Positions 7,732 through 16,987 are shown, numbered from the stretch's first letter. The stretch: DNA of 44,863 nucleotides from Prevotella sp. UBA2742 (GCA_002353485.1 DEJS01000015.1:1-44863); one strand, 5' to 3'. Made by a program: numbers and translations. The notes: a model not told the origin generated them from the sequence alone.

Positions 7732-8961
7732 ATGAATTTCCCGTTCTACATCGCACGGCGTTATCTGTTCTCCAAGAAGTCCACCCACGCAATTAACGTC
7801 ATCAGTGCCATTTCCGTCATTGGGGTGGCAGTGGCTTCGATGGCTCTTGTTGTGACGCTCAGCGTGTTTAACGGATTCCACGACATGGTAGCAAACCTCT
7901 TTACACAGATGGATCCGCAGCTGAAGGTTACACCCGTCAAAGGTAAGACAGCACCAGCCGATGATCCTATACTGATGAAGATACGCCAACTACCTGAGGT
8001 AGAAGTGGCCACAGAGTGCTTGGAAGACCAGGCTTTAGCCAGCTACCAGGATCGCCAGCTGATGGTAAAGGTAAAAGGAGTACAGGACAACTTTGACTCA
8101 CTAACCCATATCCGCGAAATTCTGGATGGCGAAGGCACCTTCGAACTGCATGCGGCAGACATGAACTACGGTATACCAGGGTTGGGTGTCGCCTACCAAT
8201 TAGGACTTGGCTATAAGTTCGACACACCACTGAAAATATATGCTCCCAAGCGCGAAGGGCAACTCGACATGGCCAACCCCACTGAAGGGTTCGTAGAAGA
8301 CGAATTATTCTCTTCTGGCGTCATTTTCTCCGTCAAGCAGGGAAAGTACGACAAGAACTACATCTTGACTTCACTACAGTTTACGCGCAATCTCTTTGCT
8401 CAGGACGGAATGCTATCATCTCTGGAACTGAGGCTAAAGTCTGGAAGTGACTTCGAAGCAGTAAAACAACAGATGAGGCAGCTGGCAGGCAACAAATACA
8501 ACGTACTCGATCGCTATGAACAACAGGAAGATACCTTCCGTATTATGAAGATAGAGAAGTTCATAGCATACGTCTTCCTTACCTTTATCCTAATGATAGC
8601 ATGTTTCAATATCATCGGCTCATTGTCTATGCTTATCATCGACAAGAAAGACGACGTCGTAACACTGCGTAACCTGGGAGCTTCAGACCACCATATTACA
8701 CGAATTTTCCTTTTTGAAGGCCGCATGATTAGTGTCATTGGAGCCGTCATCGGTATCGCCGTCGGGCTACTGCTCTGTTGGATTCAACAACAGTATGGCG
8801 TGGTACGACTGGGAAGTAGCGAAGGAGCGTTCATCGTAGATGCTTATCCCGTTAGCGTACATCCACAAGATATCGTAATCATTCTCCTTACGGTAATTGT
8901 TGTAGGATTCCTCTCTGTCTGGTATCCTGTACGATACTTCGCCAAAAGACTGTTATCCTAA
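7732..8961 (+). CDS. ABC transporter permease, LolC/LolE (FtsX/MacB) type
   Basis: A 409-residue inner-membrane protein of the lipoprotein-release permease family. The N-terminus is typical (FYIARRYLFSKKSTHAINVISAISVIGVAVASMAL). One membrane helix lies at about 20-45, a large periplasmic domain of about 230 residues follows, and three helices lie at about 278-303, 335-360 and 378-398. Permeases of this kind work with a LolD ATPase to detach lipoproteins from the inner membrane, and most Bacteroidota carry a single such gene rather than a LolC/LolE pair. No ATPase gene is in this window. Its stop lies 17 bp from the convergent murI end. Confidence 0.88.
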   Translation: MNFPFYIARRYLFSKKSTHAINVISAISVIGVAVASMALVVTLSVFNGFHDMVANLFTQMDPQLKVTPVKGKTAPADDPILMKIRQLPEVEVATECLEDQALASYQDRQLMVKVKGVQDNFDSLTHIREILDGEGTFELHAADMNYGIPGLGVAYQLGLGYKFDTPLKIYAPKREGQLDMANPTEGFVEDELFSSGVIFSVKQGKYDKNYILTSLQFTRNLFAQDGMLSSLELRLKSGSDFEAVKQQMRQLAGNKYNVLDRYEQQEDTFRIMKIEKFIAYVFLTFILMIACFNIIGSLSMLIIDKKDDVVTLRNLGASDHHITRIFLFEGRMISVIGAVIGIAVGLLLCWIQQQYGVVRLGSSEGAFIVDAYPVSVHPQDIVIILLTVIVVGFLSVWYPVRYFAKRLLS

Positions 8962-8978
8962 AGCGTAATATCAAAAAA

Positions 8979-9815
8979 TCAACCCAGACTTATGTTCTCC
9001 ACCTCCACCTTCTCGTGTAGGAAGAACTGAGCCTGATCTTTAAATTTATCCGGATTCTCCGTCGTCAGATAGTGCACCTTGCCACCTTTGGTGCATTTCT
9101 CCTCTATTGCAGGGTGATGTTCAAAATACTTTTGCAAACTGGAGGCAACATACTCACCTTGTGAGACAATACGAATACCACGGGGCATATACTTCTGAAT
9201 CTTTGGCAGCAACAACGGATAGTGAGTGCAACCCAGAATAACGGTGTCTATTTCTGAATCCAGACGCAGTAACTGGTCAATACGTTTCTTCACGAAATAG
9301 TCAGCTCCTGGCGAATCAGCCTCGTTATACTCTACCAAGGGAACCCAAAACGGGCAAGCCACACCTGACACCTGAATGTCAGGAAACAACTTGTGAATTT
9401 CCAGATTATACGACTCACTCTTAATAGTACCTTCAGTAGCAAAAATACCCACATGTCGACTTTGAGTCAACGAACCAATGACCTCAGCCGTCGGACGAAT
9501 AATGCCCAAGACCCGACGGTTTGGGTCGAGCTTGGGCAAATCGTTCTGTTGTATTGTACGCAAGGCCTTGGCTGATGCCGTGTTACATCCTAGAATTACG
9601 AGATGACAACCCATCTCGAAAAGCCTAGTCACAGCCTGACGTGTGAATTCATAGACCACCTCGAACGAACGCGATCCATAGGGAGTTCTCGCATTGTCTC
9701 CCAAGTACAGATAGTCATACTGGGGTAACAGCTGACGAATACCATGCAAAATAGTCAATCCGCCATAGCCACTGTCAAAGACACCTATAGGACCTGGTAC
9801 GCTGGGTAGTGTCAT
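8979..9815 (-). CDS. murI: Glutamate racemase
   Basis: A 278-residue racemase that makes D-glutamate for peptidoglycan. Both catalytic cysteines are present: Cys77 in GCNTASAKAL and Cys196 in GCTHYPLL, with His198 beside the second and the conserved N-terminal Asp14 in GVFDSGYGGLT. It is the last gene of the leftward envelope operon and starts directly against the stop of the ompH gene before it (9816), so translation is probably coupled. I see no extension or truncation. Confidence 0.96.
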   Translation of the reverse strand: MTLPSVPGPIGVFDSGYGGLTILHGIRQLLPQYDYLYLGDNARTPYGSRSFEVVYEFTRQAVTRLFEMGCHLVILGCNTASAKALRTIQQNDLPKLDPNRRVLGIIRPTAEVIGSLTQSRHVGIFATEGTIKSESYNLEIHKLFPDIQVSGVACPFWVPLVEYNEADSPGADYFVKKRIDQLLRLDSEIDTVILGCTHYPLLLPKIQKYMPRGIRIVSQGEYVASSLQKYFEHHPAIEEKCTKGGKVHYLTTENPDKFKDQAQFFLHEKVEVENISLG

Positions 9816-10334
9816 TTATCTCTTCAGCAATTCTATAACATCGGCTGTGATATCCTCACCCATAGCGGGATTGACAAAGGGCAGAGCCTCCTTGTCTGTA
9901 TTCAGGATGAATGCATAACCGCGTTGTTGGCCAATCATTACCAAAGCCTGCATTATCATACCCTTCAACCCGTCCATCAGTGTAGCCTCAGCATCAGCCA
10001 GCAGCTGCTGGCTCTGCTTCTTAAAAGCTATATTCTTATCAAGAATCTCCTGAAGCTCACTCTGACGTTTCTGAAGTATCGTCTGGGGGAAGGCTGACTG
10101 ACCGTCAAGAAACTCTTCGTACTTCTTGTTAAAGTCTTCCTCTACCCTCTTCTGCTCTGCTTCATACTGAGTGCGCAACTCTTGCATACTGGCTTTCATC
10201 TCAGCGTATTCAGGCATCGACACCATCACCGAGTCATAGCTCAAATAACCATACTTCCACGAAGTACCGGCATCTTGAGCCTGACAAGCCAGCCCACAAA
10301 GGAGCATCAATATAAACAGTGTTACTTGTTTCAT
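9816..10334 (-). CDS. Skp/OmpH-family periplasmic chaperone (third copy)
   Basis: A 172-residue exported protein. A signal peptide (MKQVTLFILMLLCGLACQAQ) is followed by GYLSYDSVMVSMPEYAEMKASM, which matches the OmpH N-terminal strand-helix start. Residues 50-120 form the long charged coiled-coil arm (EEDFNKKYEEFLDGQ). Skp trimers hold unfolded outer-membrane proteins on the way to BamA. This is the most BamA-distal of three tandem paralogues and starts 3 bp after the previous one. The Cys in GLACQAQ is not in a convincing lipobox context. Confidence 0.9.
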   Translation of the reverse strand: MKQVTLFILMLLCGLACQAQDAGTSWKYGYLSYDSVMVSMPEYAEMKASMQELRTQYEAEQKRVEEDFNKKYEEFLDGQSAFPQTILQKRQSELQEILDKNIAFKKQSQQLLADAEATLMDGLKGMIMQALVMIGQQRGYAFILNTDKEALPFVNPAMGEDITADVIELLKR

Positions 10335-10337
10335 AAA

Positions 10338-10829
10338 CTAAAGTCCAAGCTTTTTCTTGACCTCTGCAGTAACATCAGTAGACAACGTACTGCTAATGTA
10401 CAGAGCAGAACCGGTCTGCATGATATATACATAACCACCGGTCTGACCTATAGAGGTGATGGCATCCATTATCTTCTTCTGAATGGGTTGCATCTTCTCC
10501 TGCTCCTCCTTGGCCAGAGCCTGCTGGTTGTCCTGAGCACTCTGCTGGTACTTCTGATACATATCCTGAAGCTCCTTCTCACGACGTTCCTTGATATTGG
10601 CAGGCAGTGAAGCCTGCTCCTTCTCGTAAGCCTCTGCTTTCTTCTGGATTTCCTCCTGCATCGACTTAAGGTCAGCCTCATACTGCTTGGCAAGAGCCTC
10701 AAGGTCGGCACGTGCCTTAGTCAATTCAGGCATAGCCTGCATAATCTCCTGGACGTTGACGTGTCCAAACTTCTGAGCGAATGATGCCATAGGAGCAATC
10801 ATCAGCAGCAACACAAATAATTTCTTCAT
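10338..10829 (-). CDS. Skp/OmpH-family periplasmic chaperone (second copy)
   Basis: A 163-residue protein with a signal peptide (MKKLFVLLLMIAPMASFAQ) and the family start (KFGHVNVQEIMQAMPELTKA). Its central arm, about residues 40-110, is rich in Lys, Glu and Gln and strongly coiled-coil. It probably carries unfolded barrel proteins to the assembly machine encoded just upstream. It starts 30 bp after the first ompH copy and ends 3 bp before the third. The three copies share layout but have clearly diverged, which argues for distinct clients or mixed trimers; that last point is inference. Confidence 0.92.
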   Translation of the reverse strand: MKKLFVLLLMIAPMASFAQKFGHVNVQEIMQAMPELTKARADLEALAKQYEADLKSMQEEIQKKAEAYEKEQASLPANIKERREKELQDMYQKYQQSAQDNQQALAKEEQEKMQPIQKKIMDAITSIGQTGGYVYIMQTGSALYISSTLSTDVTAEVKKKLGL

Positions 10830-10859
10830 TTCTTTCTAATTTAATGTTTATATAAATTC

Positions 10860-11372
10860 TTAATTACTATATCCCAACTTAGAGAGCACCTCGTTAGAGA
10901 TGTCTATCTTTGGCGACCCGAAGATGATGCCGGCATCACTGGCACGGTCAAGTACCAGCTGATAGCCGCGAAGATCGGCCACCTCCTTGATAGCGCTATA
11001 CACTTCTTCCTGTATGGGAGTCATCAGTGCAGTACGCTTCTTGAACAATTCACCCTGCGGGCCAAAATACTTTTTCTTCAGCTCGGCAGCTTCACGTTCC
11101 TTATCCATAATAGCATCCTGACGAGTCTTCTTCTGCTCTTGTGATAAGAACACCACCTCGTTCTGATAGTTCTTATAAAGCGTCTGAGCCTCAATAGTCA
11201 ACGCATCAACTTCTGCCTGCCACTTCTTAGACACCTGGTTCAGCTGTTCGTTTGCTCGCTCATAGGCAGGAATATTCTTGAAGATATAGTCCATATCCAC
11301 CAGCGCGAACTTCTGAGCATGCATTGTCACTGCCGATATACAGAGAATCAATAATAAAAATAGTTTCTTCAT
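10860..11372 (-). CDS. Skp/OmpH-family periplasmic chaperone (first copy)
   Basis: A 170-residue exported chaperone directly downstream of bamA. It has a signal peptide (MKKLFLLLILCISAVTMHAQ), then KFALVDMDYIFKNIPAYERA, the usual OmpH opening, and a helical arm at about residues 40-120. The adjacent bamA gene supports its role in outer-membrane protein delivery. The 46-bp gap to bamA shows no clear terminator, so it is probably on the same transcript. Confidence 0.93.
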   Translation of the reverse strand: MKKLFLLLILCISAVTMHAQKFALVDMDYIFKNIPAYERANEQLNQVSKKWQAEVDALTIEAQTLYKNYQNEVVFLSQEQKKTRQDAIMDKEREAAELKKKYFGPQGELFKKRTALMTPIQEEVYSAIKEVADLRGYQLVLDRASDAGIIFGSPKIDISNEVLSKLGYSN

Positions 11373-11418
11373 ACTCCCTTTCTTTACTTCAATTTCTCGA
11401 TTCTTTACTCATTACTTT

Positions 11419-14088
11419 TTAGAACTCCTGACCCAGAATGAAGTGGAACTGGCTACCTCCCTTATTAGAACCATTATAGGCACGGTCAAAGCCATAAGCC
11501 CAGTCAATACCCATCAATCCCACCATCGGGAGGAAGATACGTACACCAACACCAGCAGAACGCTTGATGTCGAACGGATTAAAGTCGCGCGTCTGAGCCC
11601 ATGCGTTACCACCTTCCAGGAATCCCAGACCATAGATGGTAGTATTACCCAGCATAAAAGGATAGCGAAGCTCCAAGGTAAAACGATCATAGGCATAACC
11701 AGCAGCGCCATAAGGCGTCAGTGAACCATTCTCATATCCACGGAGTCCCACGGTCTCCTCAGCATAACTTGTAGAATAGCCGCTCATACCGTCACCACCC
11801 ATATAGAAGGTTTCAAACGGCGACTTCTTGTATTTGTTATATGAACCCAACAATCCGAGTTCCACACGAGTCATCAGAACAAAGCATTTCTGACCGCCCG
11901 TCAGCGCGGTATAAGTCTTTGTCTTAAGCTTCCACTTGTGGTATTCAATCCATCTGTACTTTTCCTGCTGCTCGTCATAGTAGCGGTCTATATCCGTTTT
12001 ATAGGTCTCTGCCGAGGCCAAAGACGCATAGTCCTTATTGTCGAACAACGACCAGGGCGGAGTCAGTGTCACAGAAGCCATGAACTCAGAACCACGTCGT
12101 GGGAAGAGCTGGTTGTCAGTAGAGGTACGAGCCAGCGTGATACCCAGATTGATGTTGTTACAGTTACCGTTGTTAATAATGAAATAGCTCCAGTCCTGCA
12201 GCATATAACGTGTATAGGCCAGTTGCATGGACAGCTGGAAGTAGTCATCAGGCCAGCGCAGACGTTTACCCCATCCTATCGAAGCACCAAACAGTTTGAT
12301 GTACTTATCGTCGTCATAAAGCGATGTGTAGTCGTAGTATCCGCTGTTGTACATTCCATAGCCTGCTGCATAGTTATAATAGTTGTTCATCCAGCTCGAG
12401 TTACGATAGGTACTCGAGATATCGGTCTGCTTAGAGTAGAAAGCATTGACACTGAACGAGTTCGGGCGTTTGCCACCAAACCATCCTGTAGAGTAACCCG
12501 TAGACACAGAATAATAGTAGCTACCGTTCGACTGAACCGACAGCGACAACTGTTCACCATCGCCAATAGGCATGATACCACGGTGCATACGGTTTTTCCC
12601 AAACAGGTTACGCATTGAGAAGTTAGTCAGCTTCACACCCACACGGCCTATGATACCTGTCTGACCCCAACCCAGCGAGAACTCTAACTGGTCATTAGAC
12701 TTTGACTCCAGTTCCCAGTTGATATCCACTGTGCCGTCTTCATAGTTAGGCTTAATGTCAGGATTCACCTTCTCCGGGTCAAAGAAACCCATGGAGGCTA
12801 TCTCACGTGCCGAGCGCTGTATGGCGTCCTTCGAGAACAGGTCACCCGGTTTGGTACGCAGTTCTCGGCGTACCACCTCTTCATACAGACGATCATTACC
12901 ATAGATACGCACATGACTGATATGAGCCTGCGTACCTTCCTGAATACGCATCTCCAAGTCTATCGAGTCGCCCACAATGTTCACCTCAGTAGGCTGCAAG
13001 TTGTAGAACAGATAGCCGTTGTTCCAATAGTAGTTACCCACGGCATCGTCGTCTTCCGACAAACGCTTGTTCATCTGCTTCTGGTTGTAGACATCGCCCT
13101 TCTTCATGCCCAGCACCGCATTCAGATAGTCGCTCGTTACAACCGTATTACCTACCCATGTAATATTGCGGATATAATATTTCTGTCCCTCGTCCAGCTT
13201 CACATAGACGTTGACATGCCTGTCGTCAACCGTCCAAACCGAATCCTCTACTATCGCAGCATCACGATAGCCCAACTCGTTATATTTATCTATCAGGGCT
13301 TTCTTAGCCTCCTCATAACGCTCGGGAGTAAACTTCTTGGCACGGAACATGGTGTATAGCTTACCTGCCTCGTTAATCTTACCAAATGAACCTTTCTTAA
13401 ACAAGTTACCCTTTATCTTGCTTGACGACAGTTGCTCATTACCCTCAAAGATGATGGAGCGAACCTTCATCTTGGCTTTCTTATCGACACTCACGTCCAA
13501 TATCACCTGATTCTTGCCCGTAACATCGTCTCGCTGCACGATGTCTATCTCAGCATTCTTGTAACCCTTGTCGTCGAAATATTTCTTGGCCAGAATCTTC
13601 GCACGGTCAATCATGTTCGGCGTTATCTGGGCACCCTTCATGATACCCAGCTTCGACTCCATATCCTCACGTTCCGACTTTTTCAGACCATAGTAATTGA
13701 TGCTGCTGACACGCGGTCTGGTAGCCAGATGTATACTTAGGTAGACCTTAGACCCTACTATAGAGTCGGCCAAGATAGAGGCCTTGGAAAAGAGCCCATG
13801 CTTCCAGTAGCGCTTGACAGCATCTGTAATCTCCGTTCCAGGCACACTGATCTGCTGTCCTACGGAGAGACCTGAGAGACCGATGAGAACATAGTCTTCG
13901 TAGCCCTCTACACCTTTCACCGTAATACCACCTATCTCGCACTGACGAGGAGTTCCGGCATACGAAATGTCAGGATTGACAATGACATCCTGCGCCGTAG
14001 CGCTTAAAGGCAAAAAGGCAAGAAGGCAAAAAGGCAGGAAGCCTTTCACCATCACCATTATCCCGGTTGTAATTGCTTTTATCTTCAC
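11419..14088 (-). CDS. bamA: Outer membrane protein assembly factor BamA
   Basis: An 889-residue Omp85 protein, the core of the machine that inserts beta-barrels into the outer membrane. A signal peptide covers about residues 1-33 and ends at SATAQ. Five POTRA-type repeats span about 45-440 (for example GLSVGQQISVPGTEITDAVKR; YNELGYRDAAIVED; TKPGDLFSKDAIQRSAREIA). The Omp85 barrel runs from about 460 to the C-terminal Phe of HFILGQEF. The long tyrosine-rich stretch near 545-620 looks like an extended surface loop. It follows uppS by 8 bp and precedes three ompH genes. Four 8-bp repeats lie in the signal-peptide coding region (14004-14035). Confidence 0.96.
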   Translation of the reverse strand: MKIKAITTGIMVMVKGFLPFCLLAFLPLSATAQDVIVNPDISYAGTPRQCEIGGITVKGVEGYEDYVLIGLSGLSVGQQISVPGTEITDAVKRYWKHGLFSKASILADSIVGSKVYLSIHLATRPRVSSINYYGLKKSEREDMESKLGIMKGAQITPNMIDRAKILAKKYFDDKGYKNAEIDIVQRDDVTGKNQVILDVSVDKKAKMKVRSIIFEGNEQLSSSKIKGNLFKKGSFGKINEAGKLYTMFRAKKFTPERYEEAKKALIDKYNELGYRDAAIVEDSVWTVDDRHVNVYVKLDEGQKYYIRNITWVGNTVVTSDYLNAVLGMKKGDVYNQKQMNKRLSEDDDAVGNYYWNNGYLFYNLQPTEVNIVGDSIDLEMRIQEGTQAHISHVRIYGNDRLYEEVVRRELRTKPGDLFSKDAIQRSAREIASMGFFDPEKVNPDIKPNYEDGTVDINWELESKSNDQLEFSLGWGQTGIIGRVGVKLTNFSMRNLFGKNRMHRGIMPIGDGEQLSLSVQSNGSYYYSVSTGYSTGWFGGKRPNSFSVNAFYSKQTDISSTYRNSSWMNNYYNYAAGYGMYNSGYYDYTSLYDDDKYIKLFGASIGWGKRLRWPDDYFQLSMQLAYTRYMLQDWSYFIINNGNCNNINLGITLARTSTDNQLFPRRGSEFMASVTLTPPWSLFDNKDYASLASAETYKTDIDRYYDEQQEKYRWIEYHKWKLKTKTYTALTGGQKCFVLMTRVELGLLGSYNKYKKSPFETFYMGGDGMSGYSTSYAEETVGLRGYENGSLTPYGAAGYAYDRFTLELRYPFMLGNTTIYGLGFLEGGNAWAQTRDFNPFDIKRSAGVGVRIFLPMVGLMGIDWAYGFDRAYNGSNKGGSQFHFILGQEF
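14004..14035 (-). repeat. Four tandem 8-bp repeats inside the bamA signal-peptide region
   Basis: On the plus strand the units are TTAAAGGC, AAAAAGGC, AAGAAGGC and AAAAAGGC, back to back. They encode the hydrophobic LPFCLLAFLPL part of the BamA signal peptide. Eight is not a multiple of three, so gain or loss of one unit would shift the frame. Confidence 0.85.
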
Positions 14089-14096
14089 TGTTGCTT

Positions 14097-14816
14097 TTAC
14101 TTTTTAATTTCTTCTTCCACCTGTGCCTCCGTCTTACCAAAACGGCGCTGGCGCTTCTGGTAGCTCTCTATCGCCTTATGCAGCTCGGCCTCATCAAAGT
14201 CAGGCCAGTAGGTATCACAAAAATACAGCTCCGAATAGGCTATCTGCCAAAGCAGATAGTTCGAGATGCGCAGTTCACCTCCCGTACGTATCAATAAGTC
14301 CGGATCGGGCATGAAGCTCGTCTGCAAGTGCTTGCTGACAGTTTCCTCGCTCACATCCTCTGCACCTTCTGCAACAAGCTGTCGCACTGCCTCGGTAATC
14401 TCCCAACGACTCGAGTAGCTCAGTGCCACCACCATGGTCATGGCATCATTCTTTGCCGTATGTTCCTCTGTCTCGCGCAGCTTCTGCTGCACATCACCGG
14501 GCAGACGCTTCAAGTCGCCTATCACACGGAAGCGCACATTATTCTTCATGAATATCTCGTCCTCCAGCGACGACAGCACTAGTCCCATCAGGGCCGATAT
14601 CTCGTCGGCAGGCCGGTTCCAGTTCTCTGTAGAGAAGGTGTATAGCGTCAGGTACTTTACCCCCAAGCGCGTACATTCAGAGGTTATTCTGCGTACCGTC
14701 TCCACTCCGGCCTGATGGCCGAAGCTGCGTTCCTTGCCTCGCTCGGTGGCCCAGCGTCCATTGCCGTCCATGATGATGGCAATATGCTGGGGAATATATT
14801 TCAGTTCATAGTTCAT
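14097..14816 (-). CDS. uppS: Isoprenyl transferase (undecaprenyl pyrophosphate synthase)
   Basis: A 239-residue cis-prenyltransferase that makes the C55 lipid carrier for peptidoglycan and surface polysaccharides. The signature PQHIAIIMDGNGRWATERG with catalytic Asp17 is at the N-terminus. YLTLYTFSTENWNRP and the C-terminal DPDLLIRTGGELRISNYLLWQ complete the substrate site. The C-terminus (KRQRRFGKTEAQVEEEIKK) is charged. It sits 16 bp after the DUF6089 gene and 8 bp before bamA in the envelope operon. Confidence 0.96.
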   Translation of the reverse strand: MNYELKYIPQHIAIIMDGNGRWATERGKERSFGHQAGVETVRRITSECTRLGVKYLTLYTFSTENWNRPADEISALMGLVLSSLEDEIFMKNNVRFRVIGDLKRLPGDVQQKLRETEEHTAKNDAMTMVVALSYSSRWEITEAVRQLVAEGAEDVSEETVSKHLQTSFMPDPDLLIRTGGELRISNYLLWQIAYSELYFCDTYWPDFDEAELHKAIESYQKRQRRFGKTEAQVEEEIKK

Positions 14817-14832
14817 ACTCTACTATTCGCCA

Positions 14833-15555
14833 TTAGTCTTTGTCATTATGACATGTTCTACATTTTGCCCACAAATCATATGTCAGTCCCAAACGCAACT
14901 GACTATAGCAGTCGGTATTCTTAAACAATCCGCTACTCTCTATTCCGTAAGGGTCCTTCACCCCGTCCAGCAGGTCACTACTGGTGAAGTGTATGGCCCA
15001 CTCCAGACTCATATTCAGTCTGTCTGCCACCTTGTATTTCACTCCTGCACCCAGTGGGACATTGAAGGCCGTAGTCGTCTTGTCCTCACCATGGTCAGGC
15101 TTGGCTATCGTCATGCCCACCCCCGCGAAGATGTACGGTGTTAACCGTTTGGCACCTCTATACTCCATTCCCGTACCGAAAGGCCAGAAGTTGTATTCGT
15201 ATCTCACGCCCACGTCTATAAGACTACTCTTGAAGGCATAAGGCTCACTCAGCGGATAGTAGGTCTTCACGTTTGCCGACGACCCCTTCAGTTGTCCGTA
15301 GCTGATATTAAACGCCAGCGCCTGACGGGGCGTAAAACGGTATTTTGCCAGCAGCGAGCCCATAGGCTGCAACTCCTTGAACAGGTTGCCATTAAAATCG
15401 CCCAAATAGGTTACGGCTCCAATGCCGCCGCCTATCTCTAACCGGTATTCCGGCTGCGTCTGAGCCTGAGAGACAGTATATGACAGCAGTAAAGTGAAGA
15501 GCGCCACAAGCACCTTCACTCCACCATACTGATATGTCTGCTCCCGCGTCATCAC
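14833..15555 (-). CDS. DUF6089-family outer-membrane beta-barrel protein
   Basis: A 240-residue exported protein. After a signal peptide (about residues 12-31, ending SQAQ) comes EYRLEIGGGIGAVTYLGDFNGN, then alternating aromatic and polar strands typical of a small eight-stranded barrel. The length, this opening and the position next to uppS and bamA match the DUF6089 family of Bacteroidota as I remember it. The function is unknown; the conserved linkage suggests a part in outer-membrane assembly. It starts 13 bp after the DUF6242 stop. Confidence 0.82.
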   Translation of the reverse strand: MMTREQTYQYGGVKVLVALFTLLLSYTVSQAQTQPEYRLEIGGGIGAVTYLGDFNGNLFKELQPMGSLLAKYRFTPRQALAFNISYGQLKGSSANVKTYYPLSEPYAFKSSLIDVGVRYEYNFWPFGTGMEYRGAKRLTPYIFAGVGMTIAKPDHGEDKTTTAFNVPLGAGVKYKVADRLNMSLEWAIHFTSSDLLDGVKDPYGIESSGLFKNTDCYSQLRLGLTYDLWAKCRTCHNDKD

Positions 15556-15568
15556 CCAGCCTCACTAT

Positions 15569-16867
15569 TCATTCGTAAACATACTCCCATGCCAGCTTGT
15601 TCAGACGGCCGCGCCATATCTGGCCCGTAGTACCGCAGAACAGCCACAGGTTGTACTCATCATCGGCAATCATGGCGACAGAGTTCGTCTCCGTATTAAA
15701 GCCATCCGGGAATGTATAGGAACTATTCTGCTTCCAAGTGATGCCGTCATCGCGGCTCACATAGAACTGAGCATAGCGTGAGCTCACCACGCCGGGAGTA
15801 ATGTCAGCCCCGCCGATAGCCAGAATGGCATCGTCGTAGGCCACAAGACTCAGGTTCTCCAGACGTGGCAGCGCCAGCTGGTTGTAGTCCGAGCGTTCCA
15901 TGTATGTCCAAATGCCCTCTGGCGTATAGGGATCGTTGTCCACTATCTTACGCCACACCATGGCAATCCGCTCCTGAGGATACTGCTCTACAGAACGATT
16001 ACCCACCATAAGGGCATATTCCGTGTTAGTGGCATAATAGAGAGGATAGCTCACGAAAGCGATGTCGCGCACCGGAAGCATCGAGGCGTCTTCGTCCAGC
16101 ATGTCCTCTTCCCACGTCTTGCCATCATCGCGCGACACCATCAGGCGATTATCGTTCGACAGCGCATATATCTCCTCTGACGTAGTCCCTATCCATTTCT
16201 TTATGCCATCGGGCAGCCTACTGCTTGACGAGTCATACGCCGTCAGCTTACCATCCTTGTCAACATGATAAGTCTCCGACACGTCACCATTGTCGCCAGT
16301 AAGATAAATCTCGCCCTCATAATAGTAAGCGTGAAGATTGCTCAGCGGCACCAGCTTATCGCTGCTGGCCATCTGATGCCACACAAACTGGTTTTCCTTC
16401 TCCTTGTGCTTGTTCACACAGACCTTATACTCTTTGAAGCCCTCGCCGTCGTTCGACCATACCATGAAGATACGAGGCTCGGTGAAGTCGATGCTGTCCG
16501 CCGAACTATAGTACCTGAGTGTGTCGCTGGCCACATCCTTGATAACCAACGTTCCGTTGTTCTTCGTCGTCACACTGCACAGCACATGCTTCAAGTCTGC
16601 ATCCACGGGCAGCGAGTCAGTGTTGTAGATAAGCTGCTGCACATGGTCAATATGGAAGACATAGGACGCCCCGGCCAACGTTGTACGATACACGGAGTCA
16701 GCACCACTCTTCGATGTCGTATGAACGTAACGGTTCAGCGTTCCCAGTGAAAATGACGTGATGGCGGCATCTGCATATTTCGTCGTGTTGTCCTCTTTCG
16801 ATTTCAGGCACGAAGTCACGGCAAAAGCTGCCATGAGCAGCAAGCATATTGTCTTTATTTGTCTCAT
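15569..16867 (-). CDS. DUF6242-family lipoprotein with BNR/Asp-box repeats
   Basis: A 432-residue lipoprotein and first gene of the bamA operon. The start at 16867 gives MRQIKTICLLLMAAFAVTSC with a clear lipobox (VTSC, Cys20); the frame is open for 34 more codons upstream but without signal features. Residues 30-180 form an N-terminal beta domain. The C-terminal part carries two Asp-box motifs (VSRDDGKTWEEDM and VSRDDGITWKQNS), the turn signature of sialidase-type beta-propellers, so a propeller fold is likely. No catalytic arginine triad is obvious, so I do not call it a sialidase. I assign DUF6242 from memory of this context. Function unknown. Confidence 0.8.
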   Translation of the reverse strand: MRQIKTICLLLMAAFAVTSCLKSKEDNTTKYADAAITSFSLGTLNRYVHTTSKSGADSVYRTTLAGASYVFHIDHVQQLIYNTDSLPVDADLKHVLCSVTTKNNGTLVIKDVASDTLRYYSSADSIDFTEPRIFMVWSNDGEGFKEYKVCVNKHKEKENQFVWHQMASSDKLVPLSNLHAYYYEGEIYLTGDNGDVSETYHVDKDGKLTAYDSSSSRLPDGIKKWIGTTSEEIYALSNDNRLMVSRDDGKTWEEDMLDEDASMLPVRDIAFVSYPLYYATNTEYALMVGNRSVEQYPQERIAMVWRKIVDNDPYTPEGIWTYMERSDYNQLALPRLENLSLVAYDDAILAIGGADITPGVVSSRYAQFYVSRDDGITWKQNSSYTFPDGFNTETNSVAMIADDEYNLWLFCGTTGQIWRGRLNKLAWEYVYE

Positions 16868-16894
16868 GAGTCTGAATAAATTCCAATTTGGGTG

Positions 16895-16902
16895 CAAATT
16901 TA
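16895..16902 (-). promoter_or_regulatory. Possible -7 box of the DUF6242-bamA operon
   Basis: TAAATTTG read leftward, 27 bp upstream of the DUF6242 start. It fits TAnnTTTG but lacks a TTTG at normal spacing. Confidence 0.4.
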
Positions 16903-16987
16903 CGCACATTTCCTCAAATATGAGCATGTTTCTCGCTTTTATTAAGTTAAATATATGATAAAATGTCATATTTTAGGTTTATTTATC

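Noticed and set aside
15569..16867. Sialidase call from the Asp-box motifs
   Set aside because: Asp boxes only indicate a propeller turn; the catalytic arginines and the FRIP-type motif are not seen.
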